A DNA stretch of 64,000 nt from Spirosoma pollinicola (GCF_002831565.1 NZ_CP025096.1:5633014-5697013), one strand, 5' to 3'. Counted from the stretch's first letter, positions 44,034 through 52,535 are shown. Made by a program: numbers and translations. The notes: generated from the letters alone by a model not told the origin.

Positions 44034-44420
44034 ATGGATCGTATTAATACCATTGGCCGCCGTAAAACTGCCATCTCCCGCATTTATATGTCGGCTGGCA
44101 GCGGAGCCATCTCGGTGAACGGAAAAGATTACAAACAATATTTTCCTACCGAAGTACTGCAAATCATTCTTAACCAACCCTTTGCTACCGTAAATGGTGT
44201 TGGTGGCTACGACGTGAAAGTAAACGTTCGTGGTGGTGGTGTGGCTGGACAAGCCGAAGCTACCCGTATGGCGATTGCCCGCGCATTAGTCGAAGTGAAC
44301 GCTGAGTTCCGTCCAGCCCTCAAAAAAGAAGGCTTCCTGACACGGGATTCACGTATGGTAGAACGGAAAAAGCCAGGTCGGAAAAAAGCCCGTCGTCGCT
44401 TCCAGTTCTCGAAACGTTAA
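44034..44420 (+). CDS. rpsI: 30S ribosomal protein S9
   Basis: Small-subunit protein of 128 residues with the expected IGRRKTAISRIYMSAG start, GVGGYDVKVNVRGGG, and the basic tail KKPGRKKARRRFQFSKR that reaches the P site. It lies 6 bases after rplM. The gap to rpsB (163 bases) contains a weak imperfect inverted repeat near 44424-44502 and no gene. Confidence 0.97.
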   Translation: MDRINTIGRRKTAISRIYMSAGSGAISVNGKDYKQYFPTEVLQIILNQPFATVNGVGGYDVKVNVRGGGVAGQAEATRMAIARALVEVNAEFRPALKKEGFLTRDSRMVERKKPGRKKARRRFQFSKR

Positions 44421-44583
44421 TATGTCAATGTGTAATGAAAAGTGCACAATGTATGTTGGAGTTAAACTCAATGTACAATTTACATTCATCATTATTCATT
44501 AAACAAATGTCCAGACTGCCCTTAGATGATGCCGACGGGTGGTGCTGCGTATTTTTCAACAACATTTATTTTTCAAGTCTGAA

Positions 44584-45420
44584 ATGGCACAAATTGAATA
44601 TAAAGACCTCCTAGACGCCGGTGTACACTTCGGTCACCTTACGCGTAAATGGGATCCCCGGATGGCTCCGTACATCTTCATGGAGAAGAACGGCATCCAT
44701 ATTATTGACCTTAACAAAACGGTTGCTGCACTGGACGAAGCGGCTAATGCCATCAAAGGTATTGTTCGCTCAGGCCGGAAAGTGATGTTCGTAGCAACGA
44801 AGAAACAGGCTCAGGAAATCGTTTCGGAAGAAGCGCGTCGCCTGAAAATGCCCTACGTTACAGATCGCTGGCAGGGCGGTATGTTAACGAACTTCGCTAC
44901 GATCCGCAAATCGCTGAAGAAAATGCAAACGCTGGACAAAATGCTGAAAGACGAGGAGACCGTCAAGAGCATCGCGAAGCGTGAGCGTTTAACCCGCAGC
45001 CGTGACAAAGAAAAACTGGAGCGCGTATTGGGCGGTATTTCCGACCTGACCCGTTTACCAGCGGCTCTCTTCATTGTTGACGTAAAACGTGAACACATTG
45101 CTGTTGCCGAAGCTCACCGTCTGGGTATCCCCGTATTTGCCATGTGCGATACGAACTCGAACCCGGAAGAAGTAGACTTCGCCATCCCAGCCAATGATGA
45201 TGCATACAAGTCGATTTCGTTGATTACGCTTGCTATCGGTAAGGCCATCGAAGAAGGCCTGATGGAGCGGAAACAGGATAAAGACGATCAGCGCGTTCAG
45301 GAAGAAGAAGAAGCAAAACGTACTGAAGATCTAGCCCAGGCGAAAGCAGAAGGCGCATCGCAGCCCGAAGCTACTTCTGCCCCGGCCGCTATTGCTGAAG
45401 ACGAGCAGGAAGCACAGTAA
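44584..45420 (+). CDS. rpsB: 30S ribosomal protein S2
   Basis: Small-subunit protein of 278 residues. The ATG at 44584 gives the canonical MAQIEYKDLLDAGVHFGH start; the longer frame from 44539 has no sense. Conserved parts: RKWDPRMAPYIF, KVMFVATKKQAQ, TDRWQGGMLTNF and VPVFAMCDTNSNP-like IPVFAMCDTNSNPEEVDF. The C-terminal tail is long and acidic with Ala/Glu-rich sequence, as often in Bacteroidetes. It is followed by tsf, the usual pair. Confidence 0.97.
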   Translation: MAQIEYKDLLDAGVHFGHLTRKWDPRMAPYIFMEKNGIHIIDLNKTVAALDEAANAIKGIVRSGRKVMFVATKKQAQEIVSEEARRLKMPYVTDRWQGGMLTNFATIRKSLKKMQTLDKMLKDEETVKSIAKRERLTRSRDKEKLERVLGGISDLTRLPAALFIVDVKREHIAVAEAHRLGIPVFAMCDTNSNPEEVDFAIPANDDAYKSISLITLAIGKAIEEGLMERKQDKDDQRVQEEEEAKRTEDLAQAKAEGASQPEATSAPAAIAEDEQEAQ

Positions 45421-45519
45421 AGTTAATGGGTTAGTAAGGTAGTAAGTTGGCATATTGTAGAGTTCTTCTACTATAAACGACTCGCTAACTTTATACCTTA
45501 GCAACTTTATAACTTCAGA

Positions 45520-45554
45520 GGAATAGCCCGTAGCCAGCCGCTATGGGCTATTCC
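45520..45554. repeat. Hairpin between rpsB and tsf
   Basis: GGAATAGCCCGTAGC (45520-45534) pairs with GCTATGGGCTATTCC (45540-45554), with one G-T pair and a 5-base loop. It lacks a T run. A second, weaker inverted repeat lies just before it (about 45421-45515), built from AGTTA-TAAGGTA-type words. The stem may tune the rpsB:tsf ratio. Confidence 0.65.
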
Positions 45555-45622
45555 ATTTCAGGATACAACCCACGGGTTCCCAAATATTTATTGGCAATTC
45601 AATTTCACAATCACCTATTATT

Positions 45623-46456
45623 ATGGCAATTACCGCTGCTGACGTAAATAAACTTCGGCAAGAGACCGGAGCCGGCATGATGGACTGTAAAAAAGCCCTC
45701 ACCGAAGCCGATGGCGACTTTGAAAAAGCAAAAGAGATTCTGCGCAAGCAGGGTCAGAAGATAGCAGACAAACGGGCTGACAACGCAACGGCCGAAGGTA
45801 TTGTTCTGGCCCACGTTAGTCCCGATGGCAAGAGTGGTAAAGTAATCGCATTAGCCTGCGAAACCGAGCCTGTTTCGAAAGTTGCCGATTTCCAAAACCT
45901 GGCGATGACCGTATTAAGCACTGCCGTTGCTACTGAAGCTATGGACAAAGCGGCTCTGTTAGCGACTCCTCAGGCTGATGGTCGTTCACTTCAGGATCAC
46001 ATCACAGATCTGATGGGCAAAATTGGTGAGAAAGTTGACGTAGCTTCGTTTGAAACAGTATCTGCTGATAAAGTCGTATCGTACATTCACTCGAATGGTA
46101 AATTGGGCGTATTAGTTGGCCTGATGAACACAAATGATACCGACGTAACTGAAGTAGGCAAAGACATCGCCATGCAAATTGCTGCTATGAAGCCAGTTGC
46201 TTTGGACAAAGATGGTGTTGACGCTACGATTGTACAACGCGAAATCGAAATCGGAAAAGAACAGGCCCGTCAGGAAGGCAAGCCTGAAGCCATGCTCGAA
46301 AAAATAGCAATGGGCAAGCTTAACAAGTTTTATAAAGACAACACCTTGTTGAATCAGGAATTTGTGAAAGACAACTCAGTAACTATTGCCCAGTTGTTGG
46401 AAAAAACCAGCAAAGGATTAACCGTAAACTCGTTTAAGCGGGTGTCTATAGGTTAA
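45623..46456 (+). CDS. tsf: Elongation factor Ts
   Basis: Guanine nucleotide exchange factor for EF-Tu, 277 residues. The N-terminal UBA-like domain has VNKLRQETGAGMMDCKKAL, followed by GIVLAHVSPDGKSG, ACETEPVSKV, the two core subdomains, and the C-terminal module with MGKLNKFYKDNTLLNQEFVKD. Length and features are normal. A strong terminator follows and closes the rplM-rpsI-rpsB-tsf unit. Confidence 0.97.
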   Translation: MAITAADVNKLRQETGAGMMDCKKALTEADGDFEKAKEILRKQGQKIADKRADNATAEGIVLAHVSPDGKSGKVIALACETEPVSKVADFQNLAMTVLSTAVATEAMDKAALLATPQADGRSLQDHITDLMGKIGEKVDVASFETVSADKVVSYIHSNGKLGVLVGLMNTNDTDVTEVGKDIAMQIAAMKPVALDKDGVDATIVQREIEIGKEQARQEGKPEAMLEKIAMGKLNKFYKDNTLLNQEFVKDNSVTIAQLLEKTSKGLTVNSFKRVSIG

Positions 46457-46480
46457 TACTGTTGAGAATCTAGCATATAA

Positions 46481-46518
46481 AAAAAATACCCGGCCTGACA
46501 GGCCGGGTATTTTTTTTA
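46481..46518 (+). terminator. Strong terminator after tsf
   Basis: Perfect 11-bp stem ATACCCGGCCT (46486-46496) with AGGCCGGGTAT (46500-46510), a 3-base loop, flanked by an A run before and a T run after. It could work in both directions. Confidence 0.95.
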
Positions 46519-46689
46519 TATAAGCTGTATATATAATTTATGTATATTTTATAATTTAATGACTATAAACAATATACTATTACTTAATTAAGCGTATATT
46601 TTTATAAATATCTTTGCCCTGAAATGAATAAAGTGAGAACAGGTAAACTTTTCTAATTAATTCATAATCAATTATTTAACAGACGTATC
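46519..46689. other. AT-rich intergenic stretch before the sigma factor gene
   Basis: Strongly AT-rich non-coding sequence between the tsf terminator and the sigma factor unit. It holds one promoter-like motif, listed separately, and no other recognisable element. Confidence 0.6.
46609..46616 (+). promoter_or_regulatory. Candidate -7 element for the sigma factor unit
   Basis: TATCTTTG matches TAnnTTTG. It lies about 220 bases before the sigma factor ATG and about 75 bases before a 48-residue small open frame, so the message would have a long leader. Confidence 0.5.
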
Positions 46690-46836
46690 ATGAGAAATGT
46701 TCATTATAGAGAGTTTTACATAACTAATGCACTTGATCAAATGGATTCAATTCTCAATAAACATTTTACATTGGTACCCTTTGGATCAACGTTACTTTTC
46801 CTACTTTTTCTGGTCTTATCAACCACCACCGTATAA
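46690..46836 (+). CDS. Possible small membrane peptide upstream of the sigma factor
   Basis: An open frame of 48 residues from the ATG at 46690 to TAA at 46834-46836, ending one base before the sigma factor ATG. The second half is a likely membrane segment (FGSTLLFLLFLVLSTTTV). The close junction would couple translation to the sigma factor gene. No family is recognised, and such a frame could arise by chance in AT-rich sequence, so confidence is low. It could be a leader peptide or a membrane partner. Confidence 0.25.
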   Translation: MRNVHYREFYITNALDQMDSILNKHFTLVPFGSTLLFLLFLVLSTTTV

Positions 46837-46837
46837 A

Positions 46838-47443
46838 ATGGAGCATATTTCAGACGAGGATTTAGTTCGCTTATACGTAGAAACCCAAAAGAACATCTAT
46901 TTTGAGCGATTGTACGAGCGTTACAGTGACAAAGTCTATCGGAAGTGCCTGTCGTTTACCAAAGATCCCGTTCGTGCAGAGGATTTAACACACGACATTT
47001 TTTTAAAATTGGTTGTTAAACTCAGCAGTTTTCGAGAGCAGGCTAAATTCTCTACCTGGTTGTATTCTATTACCTACAATTACTGTACCGATCAGTTAAG
47101 GTCACATAATTTACGGCGGGAAGTTTACATGGATGATGGTTGGGAGCGTCTGGATGTTGGTACAGATGACGGATTGGCCGAAATGGCTGAAATGGAAGCG
47201 ACCCAGATGGAACGGGCCCTTCATCAACTCCCACCTGATGAACAAACTATCCTTCTTATGAAGTATCAGGATGATATAAGTATCCGGGATATTGCAAACA
47301 TCAGCGGCTTGACAGAGAGTGCAGTTAAAATGAGGCTCAAACGATCAAGAGATAAACTGCGCAAGCACTACCTGGAAGGAGCCGTATTCTGGCTACTCGT
47401 AGCTCTTAAAGCGGCTCTGTCGATTCGTTGGCCCTTTCGTTAA
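46838..47443 (+). CDS. ECF-type RNA polymerase sigma factor with hydrophobic tail
   Basis: Sigma-70 family factor of 201 residues. The ATG at 46838 gives MEHISDEDLVRLYVETQ, the usual start of the ECF family; the frame is open further upstream to 46727 but without family features. Region 2 spans residues about 20-85 (YERYSDKVYRKCL, DLTHDIFLKL, FSTWLYSITYNYCTDQLR). Region 4 spans about 128-180 (LPPDEQTILLMKY, DISIRDIANISGLTESAVKMRLKRSRDKL). The last 20 residues (AVFWLLVALKAALSI) are hydrophobic, which is uncommon. No classical anti-sigma gene follows; the next gene encodes 67 residues. Confidence 0.9.
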   Translation: MEHISDEDLVRLYVETQKNIYFERLYERYSDKVYRKCLSFTKDPVRAEDLTHDIFLKLVVKLSSFREQAKFSTWLYSITYNYCTDQLRSHNLRREVYMDDGWERLDVGTDDGLAEMAEMEATQMERALHQLPPDEQTILLMKYQDDISIRDIANISGLTESAVKMRLKRSRDKLRKHYLEGAVFWLLVALKAALSIRWPFR

Positions 47444-47452
47444 TGAAATTTT

Positions 47453-47656
47453 ATGGAAACGCCAAATCCGTTTAAAGAACTCATCTCGGATGCCATCTGC
47501 CCTCCTCATTTGAAAAATGAATTGGTTAGCGAGATAGATCTTATAAGAAATGCAATCACTATTATAGACATCTATATTGGTGATTTATTCGGATTGGCCT
47601 CTGTATTAGCAAGCCCACCTCCAATAACGTCTGATGACACAAGTTCTTCCTTATGA
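47453..47656 (+). CDS. Unknown 67-residue protein between sigma factor and MscS-like channel
   Basis: Unrecognised small protein starting 9 bases after the sigma factor stop; its stop overlaps the next start (ATGA at 47653-47656), which implies translational coupling on both sides. METPNPFKELISDAICPPHLKNELVSEIDLIRNAITIIDIYIGDLF suggests an amphipathic helical domain, followed by a Ser/Pro-rich tail. No signal peptide and no zinc motif of ZAS-type anti-sigma factors. It could regulate the sigma factor or the channel; neither is shown. Confidence 0.7.
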   Translation: METPNPFKELISDAICPPHLKNELVSEIDLIRNAITIIDIYIGDLFGLASVLASPPPITSDDTSSSL

Positions 47657-48489
47657 AAAAGCTCCCTAATTTGGCCGAAATTTTACAAAATACATTTCAA
47701 ACCCTTATTGACCAATTCATTGAATTTGTTCCCCGGATTATGGGAGCAATCGTTATTCTGTTAATTGGAATTGGCGTAGCTAAACTAACGGCATTCATCG
47801 TTCACCGAATTTTGGACAAAGTAGGGTTTGATAAAGTTGGTGACCGGCTCAATGAAATAAGTATTATCAAACAGCTTAAGACCGAAATTAAGCTAAGCAG
47901 CATCATTTCCAAGGTTCTTTATTACTTCATTCTGCTGGTTTTCATAACTGCCGCTACAGAAACACTAGGCGTAGCAGCAATCACCGAAATGGTGTCCTCT
48001 CTGGTAAATTTCATTCCCAAACTGATTGCAGCGGCCATTATGCTACAAGTGGGCGTTTTATTAGCCGATACCCTACGGGAAGCCGTAGTAAGTATTTGCA
48101 AATCATTCAATATTGAGTCAGGGCGTCTGCTTAGTATGATAGTTTTTAGCTTCTTTATTACAGTTACAATCATTAGTGCTCTCGGGCAGGCAGGCATAAA
48201 TACAGAGTTGCTTGAATCAAGTTTCAATCTCATTATTGGTGGGGTCATCTTCGCCTTTGCCGTTGGGTATGGCTTTGCTTCCCGTGACTTGATGGCAAAT
48301 ATTTTATCGTCTTTTTACACAAAGAATAAATACAAAGAAGGTCGGACTATTCAAATAGATGAGGTGAAAGGTGAAATTCTGAAAATCGACTCTTTGTCAT
48401 TAACCCTCCGTACCGGCGATACAACAACCGTCGTTCCATTACAATCGCTACAAACTAAAACGGTGGAAATTTTCCAGCCTATTGACTAA
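47653..48489 (+). CDS. MscS-like mechanosensitive channel family protein
   Basis: Inner membrane protein of 278 residues. The first transmembrane helix (IMGAIVILLIGIGVAKLTAFIVHRIL) matches the conserved TM-helix repeat of PF05552; further helices are at about 80-100, 110-135 and 155-180. The MscS-like pore region is LIIGGVIFAFAVGYGFASRDLMANILSSFY, followed by a short beta domain (GRTIQIDEVKGEILKIDSLSLTLRTGDTTTVVPLQSL). It overlaps the previous gene by 4 bases. Known family members open under membrane tension during osmotic downshock. mscL lies two genes further on, so the unit looks dedicated to osmotic or envelope stress. Confidence 0.88.
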   Translation: MKKLPNLAEILQNTFQTLIDQFIEFVPRIMGAIVILLIGIGVAKLTAFIVHRILDKVGFDKVGDRLNEISIIKQLKTEIKLSSIISKVLYYFILLVFITAATETLGVAAITEMVSSLVNFIPKLIAAAIMLQVGVLLADTLREAVVSICKSFNIESGRLLSMIVFSFFITVTIISALGQAGINTELLESSFNLIIGGVIFAFAVGYGFASRDLMANILSSFYTKNKYKEGRTIQIDEVKGEILKIDSLSLTLRTGDTTTVVPLQSLQTKTVEIFQPID

Positions 48490-48535
48490 TTTACAGCCAG
48501 TTACAATAAGTCAATATCAATTTTTCCAACTACAC

Positions 48536-49492
48536 ATGAAAACGGCCCTATACGTACTGACAATTCTGATAGGCTTAAAGCAGGCTATAGCACAAGATTC
48601 AACCAGAACAACAACCAATTTCAAGGATACTATATCAGTAAGAATTGACACGTCTTATTGGCAAAGGTCGTTTAGTGGCGGGGTCAATTTCAACCAGGCG
48701 TCGTTTAGTAACTGGTCGGGTGGCGGTGTCAATTCCATTGCTATTGGTGGTGTTATTACGGCTCGCTCCTTGTATGAGAAAGACAAAGCCTCTTGGGATA
48801 ATACCGCCGATCTTCAGTTAGGCTATGTCACTCAGTTAGGCAACACGCGTAAAGCTGCCGACCAGATCATGATCATTTCTGTTTTGGGTCATAAAGTAGC
48901 ACCCAAATGGGATTTGTTCGTTTCTGGAACATTCAACACTTTTTTCGCTGCCGGCTATCGCTACGATAAGTTGCCAACTGACCAAACCAGTCTGAAAGTA
49001 TCCAATTTTTTCGCACCTGCTCAACTCACGCTTTCGGCTGGCGTCGCATACAAACCTAATGACTGGTTTGCCCTGCGCATAAGCCCTCTTGCTCCTCGCT
49101 TCACGTTCCTGGCCGACCAGAGTGTGCGGGTACGTCAGGATGCCGTAACTGGTAATTATGTACCTGACCCAACTCAAAAAGCCTACGGGGTAGATCCGGG
49201 AAAAAGCCTTCGTCTGGAGTGGCTGGCGTTTCAATTACAAGCGGCCCTGAACCGGAATTTAAGCGAAAACGTGTCCCTGAACATGCGTTATCAACTATTT
49301 ACACAATACGCTCAACTGGACAATATTAACCACCGGCTCGACCTAACTCTGACCGCTAAAGTCAACCGGTACCTCAATACGACGCTGGGCCTGATTGCGC
49401 TTTATAACAAAGACTTTAGTTCGTCGCTACAAATCCAGCAAACGCTCGCAATTGGGCTCTCCTACAACTTAAGCTCATTTAGAAAGAAATAG
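48536..49492 (+). CDS. DUF3078 family protein, probable outer membrane barrel
   Basis: Protein of 318 residues; the ATG at 48536 gives a signal peptide (MKTALYVLTILIGLKQAIAQ), while the earlier frame from 48482 overlaps the channel gene. The mature part has alternating strands with the DUF3078 signature WQRSFSGGVNFNQASFSNWSGGG, then AIGGVITARSLYEKDKASWDNTADLQLGY, and ends in LAIGLSYNL, a likely final barrel strand. The family is restricted mainly to Bacteroidetes and its function is unknown. Its location between MscS-like and MscL genes hints at an envelope role. Confidence 0.85.
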   Translation: MKTALYVLTILIGLKQAIAQDSTRTTTNFKDTISVRIDTSYWQRSFSGGVNFNQASFSNWSGGGVNSIAIGGVITARSLYEKDKASWDNTADLQLGYVTQLGNTRKAADQIMIISVLGHKVAPKWDLFVSGTFNTFFAAGYRYDKLPTDQTSLKVSNFFAPAQLTLSAGVAYKPNDWFALRISPLAPRFTFLADQSVRVRQDAVTGNYVPDPTQKAYGVDPGKSLRLEWLAFQLQAALNRNLSENVSLNMRYQLFTQYAQLDNINHRLDLTLTAKVNRYLNTTLGLIALYNKDFSSSLQIQQTLAIGLSYNLSSFRKK

Positions 49493-49569
49493 GATCCCTC
49501 GAAAGTGACATTCACTAAGAGGCTTCTGAATACCCGTTTTTTATATTTTCTCACCTAAACACAAACCTC

Positions 49570-49902
49570 ATGTTAAGCGAATTTCGGACATTTATTGCCC
49601 AGGGAAACGTACTCGATTTAGCTGTTGGTGTCATCATTGGCGCAGCTTTCGGTAAAATTATTACCTCTTTTGTTGATGATATCGTCAACCCAATATTGGG
49701 TTTAGTTATGGGCGGTACTGATCTCAGTCAACTGAAAATTGTGCTGAAAGAAGCTGTCGGCACAGTACCCGAAGTTGCTATTCGTTATGGTAATTTCCTG
49801 AACACGTTTATGCAGTTCCTGCTCATTGCCTGGGTTATCTTTATGATCATCAAAGTGGCCAACAAGACGCGCCTATCCAGTTCATTGGTGCCTCAAGAAT
49901 AA
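49570..49902 (+). CDS. mscL: Large-conductance mechanosensitive channel MscL, short form
   Basis: Pressure-release channel of 110 residues. The N-terminal helix and TM1 are typical: EFRTFIAQGNVLDLAVGVIIGAAFGKIITSFVDDIVNPILGLV. The periplasmic loop is short (about 30 residues), and TM2 is FMQFLLIAWVIFMIIKVANK. The C-terminal cytoplasmic bundle is nearly missing: E. coli MscL has 136 residues, while here only about a dozen residues follow TM2. The gene is otherwise intact. It may be in the same unit as the sigma factor, although 77 bases separate it from the DUF3078 gene. Confidence 0.95.
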   Translation: MLSEFRTFIAQGNVLDLAVGVIIGAAFGKIITSFVDDIVNPILGLVMGGTDLSQLKIVLKEAVGTVPEVAIRYGNFLNTFMQFLLIAWVIFMIIKVANKTRLSSSLVPQE

Positions 49903-49929
49903 AGCTTAATTAAAATATTTTGTACAAAG

Positions 49930-49955
49930 AGCCCTGGCTTATGGCCGGGGCTTCT
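49930..49955 (+). terminator. Terminator-like hairpin after mscL
   Basis: GCCCTGGC (49931-49938) with GCCGGGGC (49944-49951), one G-T pair, followed by TTCTTCATTT. It separates the stress unit from murD. Confidence 0.55.
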
Positions 49956-49993
49956 TCATTTATGCTTTATTTTGCCACTTGTATGAATTAACT

Positions 49994-51346
49994 ATGTCAG
50001 TTCAGAAATTAGTCATTCTTGGTGGGGGCGAAAGTGGAGTCGGTGCAGCTTTACTGGCACAGGCAAAGGGTTTCGAGGTCTTTTTATCTGATAAAGGAGC
50101 CCTCAAGGAAGAGTATAGAACTACACTTCAGACAGCGGGTATTCCATTCGAAGAAGGTCAACATACCGAAGAGCGCATTTTAGCGGCTACCCAAGTCGTC
50201 AAAAGCCCTGGCATTCCGGCAACAGTTCCACTGGTGCAAAAACTACGGGCTCAAGGCACACCTGTTATATCGGAAATTGAGTTTGCAGCACGTTATACGA
50301 ATGCGAAACTGATTGGTATAACCGGCAGTAATGGCAAAACAACGACCACGCTTCTGATTTACCATCTCCTCAAAACAGCAGGACTGAATGTTGGGCTGGC
50401 GGGCAATATTGGCGATAGCTTCGCGGAACAAGTTATTACCGATACCTTCGACTACTTCGTACTGGAGCTGAGCAGCTTTCAGCTGGACGATATGTATGAA
50501 ACGCATCTCGACATAATGGTGCTGCTCAATATCACCCCCGATCACCTGGATCGTTACAACTATACTTTTCAGAATTACGTAGAATCGAAATTCAGGATTT
50601 TACAGAACGCCCGGCCTGAAGATGACTTTATCTACTTCATGGAAAGTCAACCCATTCTGGATGAGTTGGCAAAGCGGCAACCAAACATACACCAACTCCC
50701 CATTTCATTACAAACAACCCCTGCAACTGGCGGCTATTTATCTAACGACCAATTAGTTAGTCAAAATAAAAATCGTTCGTTCGGTATAGCACAAAGCGAC
50801 ACTCCCTTACGAGGACCGCACAATGCCATAAACATGCTGGCGGCTATTCTGGCGGCACAATCGGTAGGTATCGATAATAAGTCTGTTGAAGATGGGCTGA
50901 AAACTTTCCAGAATGCAGCTCACCGGCTCGAACCCGCTGGAAGCATTAATGGGATTCAGTTTATTAATGACTCGAAAGCAACCAATGTTGACTCGGTTTT
51001 TTATGCCCTGTCGAGTATGGACGCGCCCACGATCTGGATAGCCGGTGGCCTGGACAAAGGAAATGATTACAGTCAGTTGGATGAGCTGGTGAGCCGGAAA
51101 ATAAAAGCGCTGATTTGTTTAGGGATAGACAACCATAAATTAGTAGATTACTTCGGCAGTAAAATTTCATCTATTTACGAAACTCAGGATGTGGCAGACG
51201 CCATCGCGAAAGGACTCGAATGGGGGCAGCCCGGCGATGTTGTCCTATTATCGCCCGCCTGTGCAAGCTTTGATCTATTTAAAAATTACGAAGATCGGGG
51301 TAATCAGTTTAAAGCAGCCGTTCAAAAAGTGAAGAATGCAGGGTGA
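49994..51346 (+). CDS. murD: UDP-MurNAc-L-Ala:D-Glu ligase MurD
   Basis: Cytoplasmic ATP-dependent ligase of 450 residues that adds D-glutamate to the precursor. The ATG at 49994 was preferred over an upstream TTG at 49979. Seen: the nucleotide-sugar motif VILGGGESGVGAA, VKSPGIPATVP, the P-loop ITGSNGKTTTT near 108-118, LELSSFQLDDM, ITPDHLDRY, NDSKATNVDSV and the C-terminal VLLSPACASFDLFKNYEDRG. It restarts the dcw series after the insertion. Confidence 0.96.
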   Translation: MSVQKLVILGGGESGVGAALLAQAKGFEVFLSDKGALKEEYRTTLQTAGIPFEEGQHTEERILAATQVVKSPGIPATVPLVQKLRAQGTPVISEIEFAARYTNAKLIGITGSNGKTTTTLLIYHLLKTAGLNVGLAGNIGDSFAEQVITDTFDYFVLELSSFQLDDMYETHLDIMVLLNITPDHLDRYNYTFQNYVESKFRILQNARPEDDFIYFMESQPILDELAKRQPNIHQLPISLQTTPATGGYLSNDQLVSQNKNRSFGIAQSDTPLRGPHNAINMLAAILAAQSVGIDNKSVEDGLKTFQNAAHRLEPAGSINGIQFINDSKATNVDSVFYALSSMDAPTIWIAGGLDKGNDYSQLDELVSRKIKALICLGIDNHKLVDYFGSKISSIYETQDVADAIAKGLEWGQPGDVVLLSPACASFDLFKNYEDRGNQFKAAVQKVKNAG

Positions 51347-51413
51347 ATAATGTTGTAGCACATCGTATTCTTCACTGTTTCGCCAGCCGGTCATCATTTA
51401 TCATTCAATAATT

Positions 51414-52535
51414 ATGTTTCTTCGCGACTGGATTCGTACACATCTCAAAGGTGACCGCCAAATCTGGTGGATCGTTCTTTACCTATCCATTATGAGTGTG
51501 CTGGTCGTTTATAGTGCGACCGGCACAAAGGCTTTCCGGGAGCTTGATGGAAATACCGAAGTCTTCCTGCTCAAACATGGGTCTCTTCTGCTCATTGGTC
51601 TGGCCTGCACTTACTTCGCTCACAAGATCAATTATGTTTATTATGCCCGGCTGTCGAAGTTTGGTCTATGGCTTTCTATACCCTTATTGCTATGGGCGTT
51701 TTTTAAAGGGTCAACTCTTAACGATGCTTCACGCTGGGTAACGATCCCGATTATTAACCAAACGTTTCAGCCGTCCGATTTGGCTAAACTGGCTCTCATT
51801 TCCAATCTAGCCGCCATGCTGGCCAAGCGGCAACGATTCATGAGCGACCCCATTGTCTTGTTCAATCTGATTCTGTGGATTGGCGTCATTTGCTCGCTCA
51901 TTATCCTGTCAAACACCTCAACAGCACTACTACTGGGAGCAACCTGCTTTTTACTGATGTACATTGGCCGGGTTCCGGTACGCTATCTGGTTTATATGAT
52001 TGCCGTTTGCGTGGTGTTTGGTGGCATAGCCTTAGCGGCAGGGCAACGCTTCGGTACAGCCTCTAACCGGGTTAAAAACTTCATGAGTTCCGACACGATC
52101 TTCTACCAAGTCGAGCAATCCTATATCGCACTGGCAAATGGTGGAGTGACTGGTCAGGGGCCGGGTAATAGTCACCAGCGGAACACCCTTCCGAACCCAT
52201 TTTCTGATTTCATTTATGCCATTATCGTTGAAGAGTACGGTCTATTGTTCGGGGGCATTCCGGTCGTGCTGGCTTACATCTGGTTTTTGTGGCGAGGCAT
52301 GAAAACCCTCCAAAAGGCTACCCGCCCTTTTGGAGGACTGCTATCGGCGGGTTTAACGTTTAGCATTGTCTTTCAGGCTTTTGCCAGTATTTGTGTAGCT
52401 ATTGGTCTGGCTCCCGTAACGGGTCAGCCGCTGCCTCTACTAAGCATGGGGGGAACATCGCTCATATTTACAGGATTGGCAATCGGCATTGTATTGAGTG
52501 TTAGTCGGGATGAAGCCGACGAAAGCAAGATATAA
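51414..52535 (+). CDS. ftsW: Septal peptidoglycan glycosyltransferase FtsW
   Basis: SEDS-family membrane protein of 373 residues with about ten transmembrane helices; polymerises lipid II at the septum together with FtsI. Conserved parts: LVVYSATGTKAF, DASRWVTIPIINQTFQPSDLAKLALI, QQSYIALANGGVTGQGPGNS-like YIALANGGVTGQGPGN, LPNPFSDFIYAIIVEEYG with the catalytic Asp region, and GLAPVTGQPLPLLSMGGTS. Its position before murG is standard. Rod/RodA as an alternative is unlikely because of the dcw context. Confidence 0.95.
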   Translation: MFLRDWIRTHLKGDRQIWWIVLYLSIMSVLVVYSATGTKAFRELDGNTEVFLLKHGSLLLIGLACTYFAHKINYVYYARLSKFGLWLSIPLLLWAFFKGSTLNDASRWVTIPIINQTFQPSDLAKLALISNLAAMLAKRQRFMSDPIVLFNLILWIGVICSLIILSNTSTALLLGATCFLLMYIGRVPVRYLVYMIAVCVVFGGIALAAGQRFGTASNRVKNFMSSDTIFYQVEQSYIALANGGVTGQGPGNSHQRNTLPNPFSDFIYAIIVEEYGLLFGGIPVVLAYIWFLWRGMKTLQKATRPFGGLLSAGLTFSIVFQAFASICVAIGLAPVTGQPLPLLSMGGTSLIFTGLAIGIVLSVSRDEADESKI

